DNA of 64,000 nucleotides from Cardinium endosymbiont cBtQ1 of Bemisia tabaci (GTDB lineage Bacteria > Bacteroidota > Bacteroidia > Cytophagales > Amoebophilaceae), in contig NZ_CBQZ010000001.1 of NCBI RefSeq assembly GCF_000689375.1, forward strand, positions 310,001 to 374,000. Reading direction: 5' to 3'. The notes beneath the pieces are model-generated. The model was not told the DNA's origin and made no database searches. It saw only the letters and a program-made list of their open reading frames with translations. A program made the position numbers and the translations under genes. Shown here piece by piece: positions 53,638 to 63,450 of this stretch. How positions within the stretch are numbered: position 1 is the stretch's first letter; the number at the start of each line of letters is the position of its first letter.

Positions 53638-54488
53638 GTCTCGTCATAAGAAGTTAGTCCATAGATGGATACATCTAAATTGGACAGCTGCCAAGAATGA
53701 TGCTGTGTTTTTTGCATACCTAGTGGAGATTCCTCTCCATTGCTTAATTTTGAGAAACATATTTTCAACAAGATGTCGGAATTTATATAGATTTTTGTCA
53801 AAATCACGCTTTATTTTTCTGTTTTTTTGGGAGGGATAACAGGAACAATACCTTTTTCTCTAGCATATTTAATGATTTTATCGGTATCATAGGCGCGGTC
53901 TGCTAACAAATGCTTTGGAGTTATCCCTTCAATAAGATATGTAGATTGGCTACAATCAGCTCTGGTACCTTCTGTGATAATAGCTCTGACCGGCATACCA
54001 GACGCATCCACGGCCAAATGTAGCTTCGTATTAAGCCCCCTTTTGTTCGACTCATAGATTGGTTTCCTCCTTTCGCACCCGTTCCATGCATATGTACTTT
54101 TATATAAGTAGAATCAATCATAAGCCATTTAAAATCAGGATTATTAATTAGTCTCTCTAAGATCCTTTCCCATATACCATTATCTCTCCAGCGAGAAAAT
54201 CTACGATGGGTGTTTTTCCAATCCCCATAGCTAGATGGAAGATCACGCCAAGGAGATCCTGTACGTAAAATCCAAAATACTGCATTAATAAACAGCCTAT
54301 TATCTTTGGCAACAGCTCCCCAACCTCCTTGTTGACCTGGAAGTAGAGGTGATAAAATAGACCATACTTTGTCTGAAATATCATGACGGTGAATCCATTT
54401 AGACATCTTAGGAATATAATTGATCTTATTAATCTAAAAATATAATACGAACTACAAACCTAATATACAAAATATTTCATGACGACAC
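53638..54488 (-). mobile_element. IS5-family (IS427-type) insertion sequence, 851 bp, copy B
   Basis: Inverted copy of 12539-13389 with the same length and ends. It is flanked by TA on both sides and inserted in the orfB remnant of the IS3 derivative. Between copies A and B lie about 40 kb of chromosome in opposite orientation, so recombination between them could invert that segment. Confidence 0.88.
53811..54406 (-). CDS. IS5-family transposase in two frames (copy B)
   Basis: The same two overlapping frames as copy A: the first part 54406-53921, the second ending at 53811, joined at the A4G5 run near 54044. Because the interrupted arrangement is kept in both copies, it either works by -1 slippage or both copies descend from one recent broken parent. 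Confidence 0.8.
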
Positions 54489-54500
54489 TATCTAAAAGAG

Positions 54501-54605
54501 GGTATTAATGGTTACATTACTAAGTATAATTATCAAAGCTTTCATGCTAGTATTAATTATCAAAAATCTATGCAGGTCGTCTATCTTAGATATTTAAAAA
54601 TGTAG
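54501..54605 (+). pseudogene. IS3-family orfB, C-terminal end
   Basis: GINGYITKYNYQSFHASINY is the close of an IS3 OrfB integrase domain (pattern YN..R.H.SL.Y), ended by TAG at 54603. It continues the frame begun before the IS5-family insert. From 54668 to 54919 there is no supported gene. Confidence 0.7.
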
Positions 54606-54919
54606 CGGAATGAAGGGACAAAATGGGAAACAAAATTTATAAAAACTTGTCCTATTTTTTCAGTCAACTATATATCCAATATGATTCATATTATAAGAAA
54701 GTACTTATAGGGTTAAAATGTGATCCTGTAAGAATCAATATTATATAAGCAGCTATTGAAGTGCATCAAAAAAATGATAACAATGAATTTCAAGTAATGC
54801 CACGTAAAAATTTTGCTGTTAATCCCCATTGGTTATTTTCAAGAAGTAAGATAGTTGTAGTAGTTGATATTTAATCTTACAATTGTTAAAATTGTAATAG
54901 ATATAAAATAAGCACTACT

Positions 54920-55030
54920 ATGAACTTGCATCAAAAAATAATAGAACCAAAATTAGGATTGTTGGAGTTAGCCAAAACGTTAGGTAACATATCCTTAGCC
55001 TGTAAAAGTATGCGTTATAACAGAGTATGA
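54920..55030 (+). pseudogene. N-terminal fragment of an IS481-type transposase
   Basis: 36 codons, MNLHQKIIEPKLGLLELAKT then LGNISLACKSMRYNRV and TGA. This is the helix-turn-helix start of IS481-family integrases. The rest of the gene is missing. The 128 bp from here to accA contain no gene but must include its promoter. Confidence 0.6.
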
Positions 55031-55158
55031 ATATCTTCTAATTTGTCTTCTAGTTCATATTTTTATGAAATTATTGCATTCAGATATAAAATCCGAACGT
55101 TTCCTTTATTTTTAGTATCCGACAACAGATTCCTTTATAAGGTTAAAAAATTTGCATT

Positions 55159-56106
55159 ATGCTATTAGATTTTGAAAAACCAATTGTTAAACTTGAAGAA
55201 AAGCTTTTCAAGATGCAAGAAGCAGCTAAAGCGCAAAATGCACCAGCGCTTATGGCCTCAATTGCTAAGTTGGCCAATGATATCAAGACATTACAAAAGA
55301 AAACTTTTCAAAATTTAACCAGATGGCAACGGGTTCAGTTAGCCCGTCATCGAGATAGACCTTATACACTTGATTACATCCAGCAGATTACAGAAAATTT
55401 TTTTGAACTACATGGGGATCGTTTTGTAGGGGATGATAAGGCAATCGTTGGTGGCTTTGGTACCATAAATGGACAAACTATGATGTTAATTGGCCATCAA
55501 AAGGGAAGAACTACCAAGGAACGACAATTCCGAAACTTTGGCATGGCTAATCCAGAAGGATACCGCAAAGCACTTCGTTTGATGCGTTTGGCAGAAAAAT
55601 TTAATAAACCTATTATTACCTTTATAGATACACCAGGTGCCTACCCAGGCGTGGAAGCAGAAGAGCGTGGGCAAGCAGAAGCCATTGCTAACAATATTCA
55701 AGCTATGTTTGGATTACGTGTGCCTATTATATCGATTGTCATTGGAGAAGGTGCATCAGGTGGTGCCTTAGGAATTGCAATAGGTGACCATGTACTTATG
55801 TTAGAAAATGCCTGGTACTCTGTGATTACACCTGAATCTTGTTCTTCTATTCTTTGGAAAAGTTGGGATTATAAAGAACAAGCTGCAGAAATGTTACAAG
55901 TAACTGCCAACGATATGTCTAATTTTCGTTTGATAGATGGGCTGATTAAGGAACCAATAGGAGGTGCCCATAGAGATTTACCAACTGCAGCAGCGCTGAT
56001 TAAAGAAAGTATTCTAGCTCATTTAGAAAAACTCTCCAACAAGCCTATTGAAAAATTAGTTCAAGCTCGAATAGATAAGTTTTGTGCAATGGGAAAAATA
56101 GGCTAA
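55159..56106 (+). CDS. accA: Acetyl-CoA carboxylase carboxyltransferase, alpha subunit
   Basis: 315 residues. With AccD it moves the carboxyl group from biotin on AccB to acetyl-CoA, the committed step of fatty acid synthesis. Seen: [85 protein letters not shown] and [12 protein letters not shown]. Its biotin partner is activated by BirA, encoded just downstream beyond an IS982 element. Confidence 0.96.
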   Translation: MLLDFEKPIVKLEEKLFKMQEAAKAQNAPALMASIAKLANDIKTLQKKTFQNLTRWQRVQLARHRDRPYTLDYIQQITENFFELHGDRFVGDDKAIVGGFGTINGQTMMLIGHQKGRTTKERQFRNFGMANPEGYRKALRLMRLAEKFNKPIITFIDTPGAYPGVEAEERGQAEAIANNIQAMFGLRVPIISIVIGEGASGGALGIAIGDHVLMLENAWYSVITPESCSSILWKSWDYKEQAAEMLQVTANDMSNFRLIDGLIKEPIGGAHRDLPTAAALIKESILAHLEKLSNKPIEKLVQARIDKFCAMGKIG

Positions 56107-56188
56107 GCAATCTTTATTCCCAGACCGTTGTAGTAGAAAATTGAAATTTGTTAAAAACAGCAAATACTGATCTAAACTTTATCTATAT

Positions 56189-57188
56189 ACCTGAACTCTG
56201 GATTAGAATTATTGTAAACCAGTTGTATATATATTAGCTATAGCCGGTTTTTTCTCTTTTAGCCCATAAGCAGTAATACCAGCTATTAAATTGACAATAA
56301 AATTAGGTATGCTTCTGTGTCTAGAGTGTTCTATTTGGCTAATATTTTTAAGCTGATCGATAATGGTTTCAATGATGGATCTCTTTCGAAGCATTAATTT
56401 ATCCCATAATGTCATAAAAGCATTTTTCATATTTTTCTTGATATGGGTAATGAGCTCTATTCCTTTTTCCATAAGTTTTTCAAATAATTCTTTGCTGATA
56501 TAGCCTTTATCCGAGAATACTTTACCGATTAAATTTTTGCATAAACTTTTTGCAGGGAATCTATCCTTGACCCTACCTGGGGTAAGTGTAAAATTCATAA
56601 TTTCACCTAAATCATTTACAATCAAATGTAACTTGAACCCAAAAAACCAGCCAGTCGTTGTTTTACCTTTAGTAGCTATTGATTTAAATACTTTGTTAGA
56701 ACAAGCCCTTTGTACCTTACAAACTTTAATGGCTGTTGAATCCATAAAATAACAACCTGTTCTTGTCTTAGAAAGACTATGCGTAAAGAAATACATAGGA
56801 ACTAACGTTCTTTTTACTAGTGATATGAATCTATTATAGCTCACTAATGTTCTAAACTCACTTGAGTGAAATTGCTCTAAATGAATATAATACATCTTAA
56901 AATTTCTAAAACCTATTAGATGAAAAGCAATTAGTATAGTCATTATTTCGCTTAAGTTAAGAGAACAAGTTCTAGTGGGTTTTCTTGTGGGCTCTGTTAA
57001 CAGCTTTTTCTCCATATAAGGCATAAATTTTATTAAAAACTCATCTACCATATAATATATTTCTACTAATTTGTCTACATTCATAATTGGCTCCTTTAGT
57101 TTTTAGAGGTAATTTTCAATCACCTAAATTTAAAACTCAAAGGAGCTTCTTTATACGCAAATATGAAAATCTAATCCAGAGTTCAGGT
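56189..57188 (-). mobile_element. IS982-family element, 1,000 bp, copy 3
   Basis: Inverted ends ACCTGAACTCTGGATTAGA, target duplication TATAT (56184-56188 and 57189-57193), one intact transposase on the minus strand. Nearly identical to copy 2. It lies between accA and birA. Confidence 0.93.
56209..57084 (-). CDS. IS982-family transposase (copy 3)
   Basis: 291 residues, intact. CYFMDSTAIKVC, KVFSDKGYISKELFEKL and LRKRSIIETIIDQLKNISQI are the DDE-domain motifs. An AAGGAGCC ribosome-binding site precedes the ATG. It differs from copy 2 at only a few residues, so the two are recent copies. Confidence 0.93.
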   Translation of the reverse strand: MNVDKLVEIYYMVDEFLIKFMPYMEKKLLTEPTRKPTRTCSLNLSEIMTILIAFHLIGFRNFKMYYIHLEQFHSSEFRTLVSYNRFISLVKRTLVPMYFFTHSLSKTRTGCYFMDSTAIKVCKVQRACSNKVFKSIATKGKTTTGWFFGFKLHLIVNDLGEIMNFTLTPGRVKDRFPAKSLCKNLIGKVFSDKGYISKELFEKLMEKGIELITHIKKNMKNAFMTLWDKLMLRKRSIIETIIDQLKNISQIEHSRHRSIPNFIVNLIAGITAYGLKEKKPAIANIYTTGLQ

Positions 57189-57195
57189 TATATAT

Positions 57196-57259
57196 CTTTA
57201 TTGAGACGTAAATATTAAATTTTTAGTACTAAAAATTTAATATTTACGTCTCAATAAAG
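57196..57259. repeat. 64-bp perfect palindrome
   Basis: 32 bases (starting CTTTATTGAGACG) are followed at once by their exact complement, centred on AGTACT, with no spacer and no mismatch. It starts 8 bp past the IS982 copy 3 end and ends 104 bp before birA. Transcribed, it would form a very long hairpin; as DNA it could extrude a cruciform. It may be a bidirectional terminator or an independent small mobile or replication-related structure. Confidence 0.95.
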
Positions 57260-57363
57260 GATTGGGTTTTTATCATAAACCCGTTGCAATTTTCTATTGC
57301 AACTCTCTTAATATCTTGCTTTATACAAGTTATAAAAAAGTAGTGGATATAAATTATATTCCC

Positions 57364-58140
57364 ATGCATGATCTATTTGACCCATTGAACGACGCTGTTC
57401 AGGCTGATGCGCCATTTGATAGGGCTTCATTTTATTATAAAAGCTGTGCTTCTACCAACGACTTAGCCCAAACCTATCTACTGCATGCAGCAGAAGGAAC
57501 GGTTTTTATTGCAGATCATCAATATAAAGGCAGAGGGCAACGTGGTAGTAAATGGACTTCAGAATCAGGTAAAAATCTTCTTTTTTCTTTTATTTTATAT
57601 CCGGAATGGTTAACAATAGACAGGGTGTTTTCCTTGAATGTTGTTACTAGTTTAGCAATTTATGATGCACTAGTAGACTACTTTCCAAAGGGGATAGCTA
57701 TAAAATGGCCCAATGATCTCTATTACTTAGATAAAAAATTAGGTGGTATATTAATTGAAACCAATATAGGAGAGGGCTATAAAATAAAGGCAGCGGTCAT
57801 TGGTATTGGATTAAATGTTAACCAACTGCATTTTGAGTCTGCTAACTTCACTTCCTTGGCCATAGATAGCGGAAACAGCTTTGATAGATCGCTATTGTTA
57901 ACCCATATTATGGATGCCTTTGGTGGTTATTATGCTCATTTACAAAATGGAATGGATAATTTACTTTGGGAAAGGTATATCAATAAACTTTACCGTAAAA
58001 CAGGATTTCATACCTTTGCAACCACCAATGGATGGTTAGAAGGATCTATATTATCTGTGAATAGGGCAGGAGAGTTGGTTGTAGCAGGACGAAATGGTAC
58101 CCAATCTTGTTATAAATCTAAAGAAATAGTTTTTATTTAG
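57364..58140 (+). CDS. birA: Biotin-[acetyl-CoA carboxylase] ligase
   Basis: 258 residues from ATG 57364; a longer frame upstream runs into the palindrome region. Catalytic core: STNDLAQTYL, GRGQRGSKWTSESGKNLLFS (biotinyl-AMP loop), IKWPNDLYYLDKKLGGILIE and VIGIGLNVNQ, then a C-terminal SH3-like domain. No N-terminal helix-turn-helix, so it is an enzyme only, not a repressor. It attaches biotin to AccB, partner of the nearby accA product. Confidence 0.92.
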   Translation: MHDLFDPLNDAVQADAPFDRASFYYKSCASTNDLAQTYLLHAAEGTVFIADHQYKGRGQRGSKWTSESGKNLLFSFILYPEWLTIDRVFSLNVVTSLAIYDALVDYFPKGIAIKWPNDLYYLDKKLGGILIETNIGEGYKIKAAVIGIGLNVNQLHFESANFTSLAIDSGNSFDRSLLLTHIMDAFGGYYAHLQNGMDNLLWERYINKLYRKTGFHTFATTNGWLEGSILSVNRAGELVVAGRNGTQSCYKSKEIVFI

Positions 58141-58200
58141 CTTGTAGAAGCTGTATCTTCCAAGTTTAGCCCATTAGCCCATAATATATTCTATAATAGT

Positions 58201-58881
58201 ATGCATAAACTGCAAAATGACTTTTCTGAGGCTATTTTTATGGTTCATAAACCTTTGGGGTGGACTTCCTTTGATGTGATAAAGAAACTTCGTTGCGCAT
58301 TAAAAATAAAAAAAATAGGTCACGCGGGTACCTTAGATCCCCTAGCGACAGGATTACTTTTATTGTGTAGTGGGAGGCAAACTAAAAAAATTAGCACCCT
58401 TCAAGGGCTAGATAAGGTTTATACTGGCCAAATGGTGCTTGGTAAGACTACACCATCTATGGATTTAGAGACACCGTTTAATAGTCTGTCTAGCTATGAT
58501 CATATCACTGAAGAGATGGTAAGCGCTGCTGCTGCTACTTTTGTTGGGGCTATAACACAAATACCTCCTATCTATTCAGCCATTAAAATAGGTGGAAAAA
58601 GAGCCTATAAAATGGCTAGAAAAGGAGAAGAAACTATATTGTCTCCCCGCCCTATTACGATCTATTCTTTCTTGCTGACAGGGTTTAATTTACCATTTGT
58701 TAATTTCAAATTGGTTTGTAGTAAAGGGACCTATGTACGAAGTCTTGTCCATGATTTAGGACAAAAATTAGGCGTTGGAGGCTACCTCCATACGTTATGT
58801 CGAACCCAAATAGGTAATTATTGTTTAGATCAAGCCTATAGTCTGGAAGCATTGCTGCACGCCCATTCGCTTTCTGTTTAG
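58201..58881 (+). CDS. truB: tRNA pseudouridine(55) synthase TruB
   Basis: 226 residues. VHKPLGWTSFDVIKKL, KIGHAGTLDPLATGLLLL (catalytic Asp), TPSMDLETPF, QIPPIYSAIKIGGKRAYKMA and GTYVRSLVHDLG are the family motifs. It makes the universal T-loop pseudouridine. The C-terminal PUA region is short, as in Bacteroidetes forms. Same direction as birA, 60 bp apart. Confidence 0.94.
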   Translation: MHKLQNDFSEAIFMVHKPLGWTSFDVIKKLRCALKIKKIGHAGTLDPLATGLLLLCSGRQTKKISTLQGLDKVYTGQMVLGKTTPSMDLETPFNSLSSYDHITEEMVSAAAATFVGAITQIPPIYSAIKIGGKRAYKMARKGEETILSPRPITIYSFLLTGFNLPFVNFKLVCSKGTYVRSLVHDLGQKLGVGGYLHTLCRTQIGNYCLDQAYSLEALLHAHSLSV

Positions 58882-58974
58882 GCGATGGGTTCATCTATTT
58901 ACCCAGTAGCTGATACAGGGCGCTATCCCTAACGTGGATAAAAAACAATAGCTGTAAGGCTACATCTTTTGCAG

Positions 58975-59538
58975 CTAGGGTAATTCTTTTTCTTCGAAAA
59001 ACTTGCTAGAAAAGAACTTACCTACTATATAACCTATAGATGCAGCAGCGATTATTAAAAAAAGATCTTTTTCTAATTCTAGCATTAAAAAAAGAATTTT
59101 CTTTTTCTGGTAGACGACTAAAAATAGATCTAAATACAGAAGTAAATACAAACAGGTACATAGGATCCATCTTGTAGAAATTGATTTTTCATTTTTTATT
59201 TTCTTTATCCAAAGTGCACCTAGTACAATAGCTCCTACCGATAATAGTAATAGTAAAAAAGAAAAAATTGGGTATAAAAGAAGGTTGGTTAATACATTGT
59301 AACAAAGTGCCAAACCACCTAATATGTTTTGAATTGCACCTTCAGAATGGGTCTCTTTTTTGAGTATTTCATCTAAAGAATCAGCAGGCATATCTTGCTC
59401 ATTGGTAGTATCCGATTCCATATCACACAAGGTTTGTACAACCACCTCTCCTTTGTCGCAAGAGATAATACCATGATTCCATTCAAGATTTGTTGCTATA
59501 CAAACAACTATGCTCAGTACATAAGATAAGAAGTGCAT
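58975..59538 (-). CDS. Membrane protein of unknown function
   Basis: 187 residues. An N-terminal signal-like helix (LSYVLSIVVCIATNL) is followed by an acidic extracytoplasmic stretch to about residue 65, then hydrophobic segments near 68-110 (GLALCYNVLTNLLLYPIF, LLLLLSVGAIVLGALWI), 122-140 (ILCTCLYLLLYLDLFLVVY) and 158-175 (LFLIIAAASIGYIVGKFF). No family recognised. It lies back-to-back with the baseplate gene; a shared role is not indicated. Confidence 0.65.
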   Translation of the reverse strand: MHFLSYVLSIVVCIATNLEWNHGIISCDKGEVVVQTLCDMESDTTNEQDMPADSLDEILKKETHSEGAIQNILGGLALCYNVLTNLLLYPIFSFLLLLLSVGAIVLGALWIKKIKNEKSISTRWILCTCLYLLLYLDLFLVVYQKKKILFLMLELEKDLFLIIAAASIGYIVGKFFSSKFFEEKELP

Positions 59539-59679
59539 AAATTTTCAGCTTAATTACTTTTTTATAAGTGGTTTTTAGATTAGATTAATGTGAAGGCAGG
59601 ACGATTGTCTACTTAACCACATTTCCCTTGCTTTGAACCCAATATCTTAATTTTTGGAAAAAGATCATAGTTTAAATGT

Positions 59680-62600
59680 ATGAATATTCAAAAGAAGCTT
59701 AATATTTTATTTGCCAGAAGAGGCACCTGCCATGCTGAACGATTACTTCCTCAATTAGTAGAAAACGATCTATTGATTAGTGATAGACAACTTAGTGATC
59801 ACCTTCGCTTTCTTTATCTGTATACAGATTTATTAGCCTACTACGACAACAACAATCAACGAATAGATCAAAATATCTGGCGAAAATTTCTAGAGCAGGA
59901 TGATACTGTTGTACGTTCTCTAATTTTACATACCAATATTGATACGTTAAAAAAACGTATTCATGAAGATTTTTTAACACTACGGCGCATGCATAGAGGC
60001 ATTTCAGATGCAAAGTCTATGGAGACGATATTGTCCGTGGCGCAAGAGCTGATTATATTATTGGATTATTGGTATAAAAACCTATCCAATGAAGATGTTG
60101 TTCGCGTAAAATTAGCTACTATTATAGATGAAGAAATCAATACCCATATCACTAAAATATATGGGTTGCTCCAGCAGCATCATAAAAGCAGTTCTATTCA
60201 ATCTTTTATAAACTTTTCTACTTTTCTTTATCAGAAGTGCGATAATACTTCTTTATGGCAATTAAAATCTGATTTGCTTTATGATGAAGTAAAGGGTAGA
60301 CAGCTTAATGATGATCAAGTTATTGATATTTTTGATGATTTTTTTGATGCAATTTTTAATACTATTTATACTTTAAAGGAGCTATCTGCTAGCGATTATT
60401 TTGACACCCTTTCTTCTAAAAACAAAGAACCGCATATGGCACTTTTGATAGCTTTTTTACAGCTGCTAGAGTATGCAGATGCGCACCTTAATTATATCCC
60501 ACAAAGGACCTTAGACCACTACTATAGGCACGTATTAAAATTTAATAATAATCCTTCCATTCCGGACCAAGCTTATGTCCATTTTGTGCTTAGTCCCAAC
60601 TATTCTTTTGCTTTTGTACCAAAAGGAAGCCTGTTGGTTGCAAAAAATCCAGTTAATAGTGAAGATATTTTGTTTGAAACAAAAAGGAATCTAACCGTAA
60701 ATAAAGCCAAAATCTCTGAGATTAATACCCTATTTACTACTAAAAAAATGGATAAAGAAGGATATCAAACCATTGAATTATCTGCTGCTACTTACAATAA
60801 CGAATTATTGCAAACCCTTCCTTTTCAATTATTCCCTACGTTAAAAGATAATAAAGTAGCCAGAAAGCAAACCAACCAACACTTAGCTTTATTGGTTGGT
60901 TCCCCTTTATTGTACCTTGCTGAAGGCACCCGTACCATTTATGTAAAATGGAAGTTTAACTTTGAGTCTTTTCAGCTATTAATCACGCGAAATCCAAATA
61001 AAGAAATTGATAATAAGGCATTTTTAAAACAATTGTCAGATATCTTTCACAGCATGTTAAGGGTACAAATTACCACTAAAAATGGATGGTTAGATATACC
61101 AAAAGAATTGGTAGCAATACAGTTTATCCATGATACCTGTTGCCTAGATATGACGCTATCCCTAAATACAGAAGTACCATCAGTAGAAGCGTTGCCTACC
61201 GGATATGAAGGGAGTATAGTTAATCCTGGTACCCCTACTTTATCTATTCGCATACGTGATGGGGCATCACTTACTGGTTTGTATCTTTTAAGTGGATTGG
61301 TACTGGAAAGAATAGATCTAAAGGTTAGTGTACAAGGATATCGTGGATTAATTCTTCAGAATCAATTAGGTATTATTGATAATAGTCAAATTTTTGAACC
61401 TTTTGGCCCGTTGGCCAAACTAGACAGTAGTTTTTATATAGGAAGTGGCGAAATTTTTTCTAAAAATTTGACTGATTTGAAAATACATATCAAATGGGAT
61501 AGTCTTCCTACTATAGAAGGAGGGTTTAAGAGCTATTATGATGCTTATCCTATTAAGGTGAACAACGATGACTTTAAGGTCAGTATAGCCTACTTAAACC
61601 ACCAGCATTGGAATCCATCTTATGTTCAAAATAGGCAACGCGTATCTCTTTTTCAAATTGTTAAACCCAATAAAGGTAGTGAGCGGTTAGATGATCTTAC
61701 AACCATTAGTGAAATTGATGTAGCTGCATTACGGATCACTAAAGCAAATACGCCGTTAGATGTTTCCGTTTATGGTCCTAAAACAGCAGCTGGATTTTTA
61801 AAATTACAATTATGTACACCTGAGCAATCTTTTGGTCATGCCATTTATCCTAATTTAATGAGTAGTGTGCTCGTTAAAAACGTTCAGAAAAAGCAGGAAG
61901 AAGATGCCATTATTTTGAATGCACCTTATACACCCCGTATCAAGGCCATTACCGTAGATTATGAAGCAGAGGAGTCTATTGTATTGACTTCTCCTCCTGG
62001 AGAAGAGGAAGAAAAGTATCTAAACAGTTTTTTTCGTATTGCTTCTTTTGGCTATTTAAAACTATTTCCTAGCAAGTTAGTCGCACCAGTTACATTATTG
62101 CCATTGATACCAGAGCAATTTATAGCTTTTGGCATAGAAGATCTAAATGGTACAAATTTATCCATGCATATAGCCATTCGTGAAAATAGTTCAGATCAAG
62201 AAACCCCAAAACCCAAATGGTTCTACTTATATGATAACATTTGGGAGCCATTTGAGGAAGCGATTGTTGTAGACGGCACCAATGGGCTATCCAAATCTGG
62301 CATTATGATCTTTGATTTATCTAAGTTGCCCAGCGATCTTAATAAAAATAATACCTGCATGAATCCAGGATTAACTTGGTTTAAAGCACAATTTATTAAT
62401 GACATCGGCGCCTTACCCACTATAGTAGGCGTTTATATACAAGCCGCTGCTGTATCAAGGGTTATGGATAAAAATGGCGTTTTTTCTGCTCCAGTGCTAC
62501 CCGAAAAAGCGATACAACAGCTCCAAAACCCTATAGAGGGTATTGAATTGGTCCTACAACCTTGTCAAACCTTTGGAGGAAGACAGTTTGAAAATCATCA

Positions 62601-63450
62601 AGCTTTATATAGACGGGTCAGTGAGCGGTTAAGGCATAAAAATAGAGCCATATCGGTCTGGGATTATGAACGCATTATCCTTGAAAAATTTCCAGAAATT
62701 TTCAGAGTAAAGTGTATCAACCATACCTCAAAAAGCAGGAATAATATGGTAAATCCTGGTCATATAACTATTGTAGTGATGGCTAAAACAGATCTTAGTG
62801 TGGGTATGCCTATGATAAGTAGGCAGCTATTAGCTGAGATTAAGACATATATTCAAAGTGTAAGTGCTCCATTTATAAAGTGTGAAGTAGTAAACCCTAC
62901 TTATGAGGATGTAAAGGTTAATGTTACGGTTAAATTTAAACCTGATTATGAAAAAGGATTGTTTTTAAACTTACTACATCAAGATTTATATAACTTTTTT
63001 TCTCCATGGGTATTGAACCCATCGGAAGATGTCCAATTGGGTGGCAGTATACCTACTTCTAAAATTATAGACTTCATTAATAACCGTTATTATGTAGAAG
63101 GCATAGGAAATTTTTCTATATTAAAGTATGCTGGTAAACCTCCAGACTTAAAGTTAGATAAGATAACAACCTATGATAGCCATTTATTTGCCAGCCATCC
63201 ATGGTCTGTCATGGTTTCTTCAAAAAAGCATAAAATAGCTGTTGTGGATACATTTGATACTGCTCTGAAATTGCGTCACGGTAGCATAGGTGATATGGCT
63301 ATTGCTGAAGACTTTATAGTAGGTCCATGGCAAGTGCCTAAAGAAGAAGAACCATTGCTATGTATAAATCAAGATAGCCCTATACCAAGCTTAGAAGAAT
63401 ACTCTTTAATCACTAAAAAATACATTAAAATCGATCATGGCCATCACTAG
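59680..63450 (+). CDS. Contractile injection system baseplate protein (baseplate-J/Afp12-like)
   Basis: 1,256 residues. The C-terminal third follows the baseplate-J/gp6-like pattern of contractile systems: ALYRRVSERLRHKNRAISVW then DYERIILEKFPEIFRVKCIN, GHITIVVMAKTD, and the final wing with VNVTVKFKPDYEKG, LGGSIPTSKIIDFINN and GIGNFSILKYAG. The long N-terminal half is helical (residues 1-260) then beta-rich. In Afp/MAC/T6SS-iv devices such proteins form baseplate wedges. It overlaps the next gene by 14 bp, so this is an operon continuing to the right. Confidence 0.75.
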   Translation: MNIQKKLNILFARRGTCHAERLLPQLVENDLLISDRQLSDHLRFLYLYTDLLAYYDNNNQRIDQNIWRKFLEQDDTVVRSLILHTNIDTLKKRIHEDFLTLRRMHRGISDAKSMETILSVAQELIILLDYWYKNLSNEDVVRVKLATIIDEEINTHITKIYGLLQQHHKSSSIQSFINFSTFLYQKCDNTSLWQLKSDLLYDEVKGRQLNDDQVIDIFDDFFDAIFNTIYTLKELSASDYFDTLSSKNKEPHMALLIAFLQLLEYADAHLNYIPQRTLDHYYRHVLKFNNNPSIPDQAYVHFVLSPNYSFAFVPKGSLLVAKNPVNSEDILFETKRNLTVNKAKISEINTLFTTKKMDKEGYQTIELSAATYNNELLQTLPFQLFPTLKDNKVARKQTNQHLALLVGSPLLYLAEGTRTIYVKWKFNFESFQLLITRNPNKEIDNKAFLKQLSDIFHSMLRVQITTKNGWLDIPKELVAIQFIHDTCCLDMTLSLNTEVPSVEALPTGYEGSIVNPGTPTLSIRIRDGASLTGLYLLSGLVLERIDLKVSVQGYRGLILQNQLGIIDNSQIFEPFGPLAKLDSSFYIGSGEIFSKNLTDLKIHIKWDSLPTIEGGFKSYYDAYPIKVNNDDFKVSIAYLNHQHWNPSYVQNRQRVSLFQIVKPNKGSERLDDLTTISEIDVAALRITKANTPLDVSVYGPKTAAGFLKLQLCTPEQSFGHAIYPNLMSSVLVKNVQKKQEEDAIILNAPYTPRIKAITVDYEAEESIVLTSPPGEEEEKYLNSFFRIASFGYLKLFPSKLVAPVTLLPLIPEQFIAFGIEDLNGTNLSMHIAIRENSSDQETPKPKWFYLYDNIWEPFEEAIVVDGTNGLSKSGIMIFDLSKLPSDLNKNNTCMNPGLTWFKAQFINDIGALPTIVGVYIQAAAVSRVMDKNGVFSAPVLPEKAIQQLQNPIEGIELVLQPCQTFGGRQFENHQALYRRVSERLRHKNRAISVWDYERIILEKFPEIFRVKCINHTSKSRNNMVNPGHITIVVMAKTDLSVGMPMISRQLLAEIKTYIQSVSAPFIKCEVVNPTYEDVKVNVTVKFKPDYEKGLFLNLLHQDLYNFFSPWVLNPSEDVQLGGSIPTSKIIDFINNRYYVEGIGNFSILKYAGKPPDLKLDKITTYDSHLFASHPWSVMVSSKKHKIAVVDTFDTALKLRHGSIGDMAIAEDFIVGPWQVPKEEEPLLCINQDSPIPSLEEYSLITKKYIKIDHGHH

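Larger units (their letters stand above)
53240..54667 (+). mobile_element. Internally deleted IS3-family element carrying two later insertions
   Basis: The ends are TATAGTCGACTGAAAAAAT (left, from 53235) and the inverted TTTTTTCAGTCAACTATA (right). The interior starts as IS3 orfA (MGRNKIR) and jumps directly to the end of orfB (WKDFLERIKYDFIFMNDFKT, then GYITKYNYQSFHASINYQKS), so orfA middle and most of orfB are lost. Two insertions interrupt it: a 221-bp MITE-like element at 53328 and an 851-bp IS5-family element at 53638. Without these and their target repeats the derivative would be about 348 bp. Confidence 0.75.

Noticed and set aside
57262-57363. Upstream in-frame extension of birA
   Set aside because: The added residues lack any family similarity and would start next to the palindrome; the catalytic domain begins normally after the ATG at 57364.
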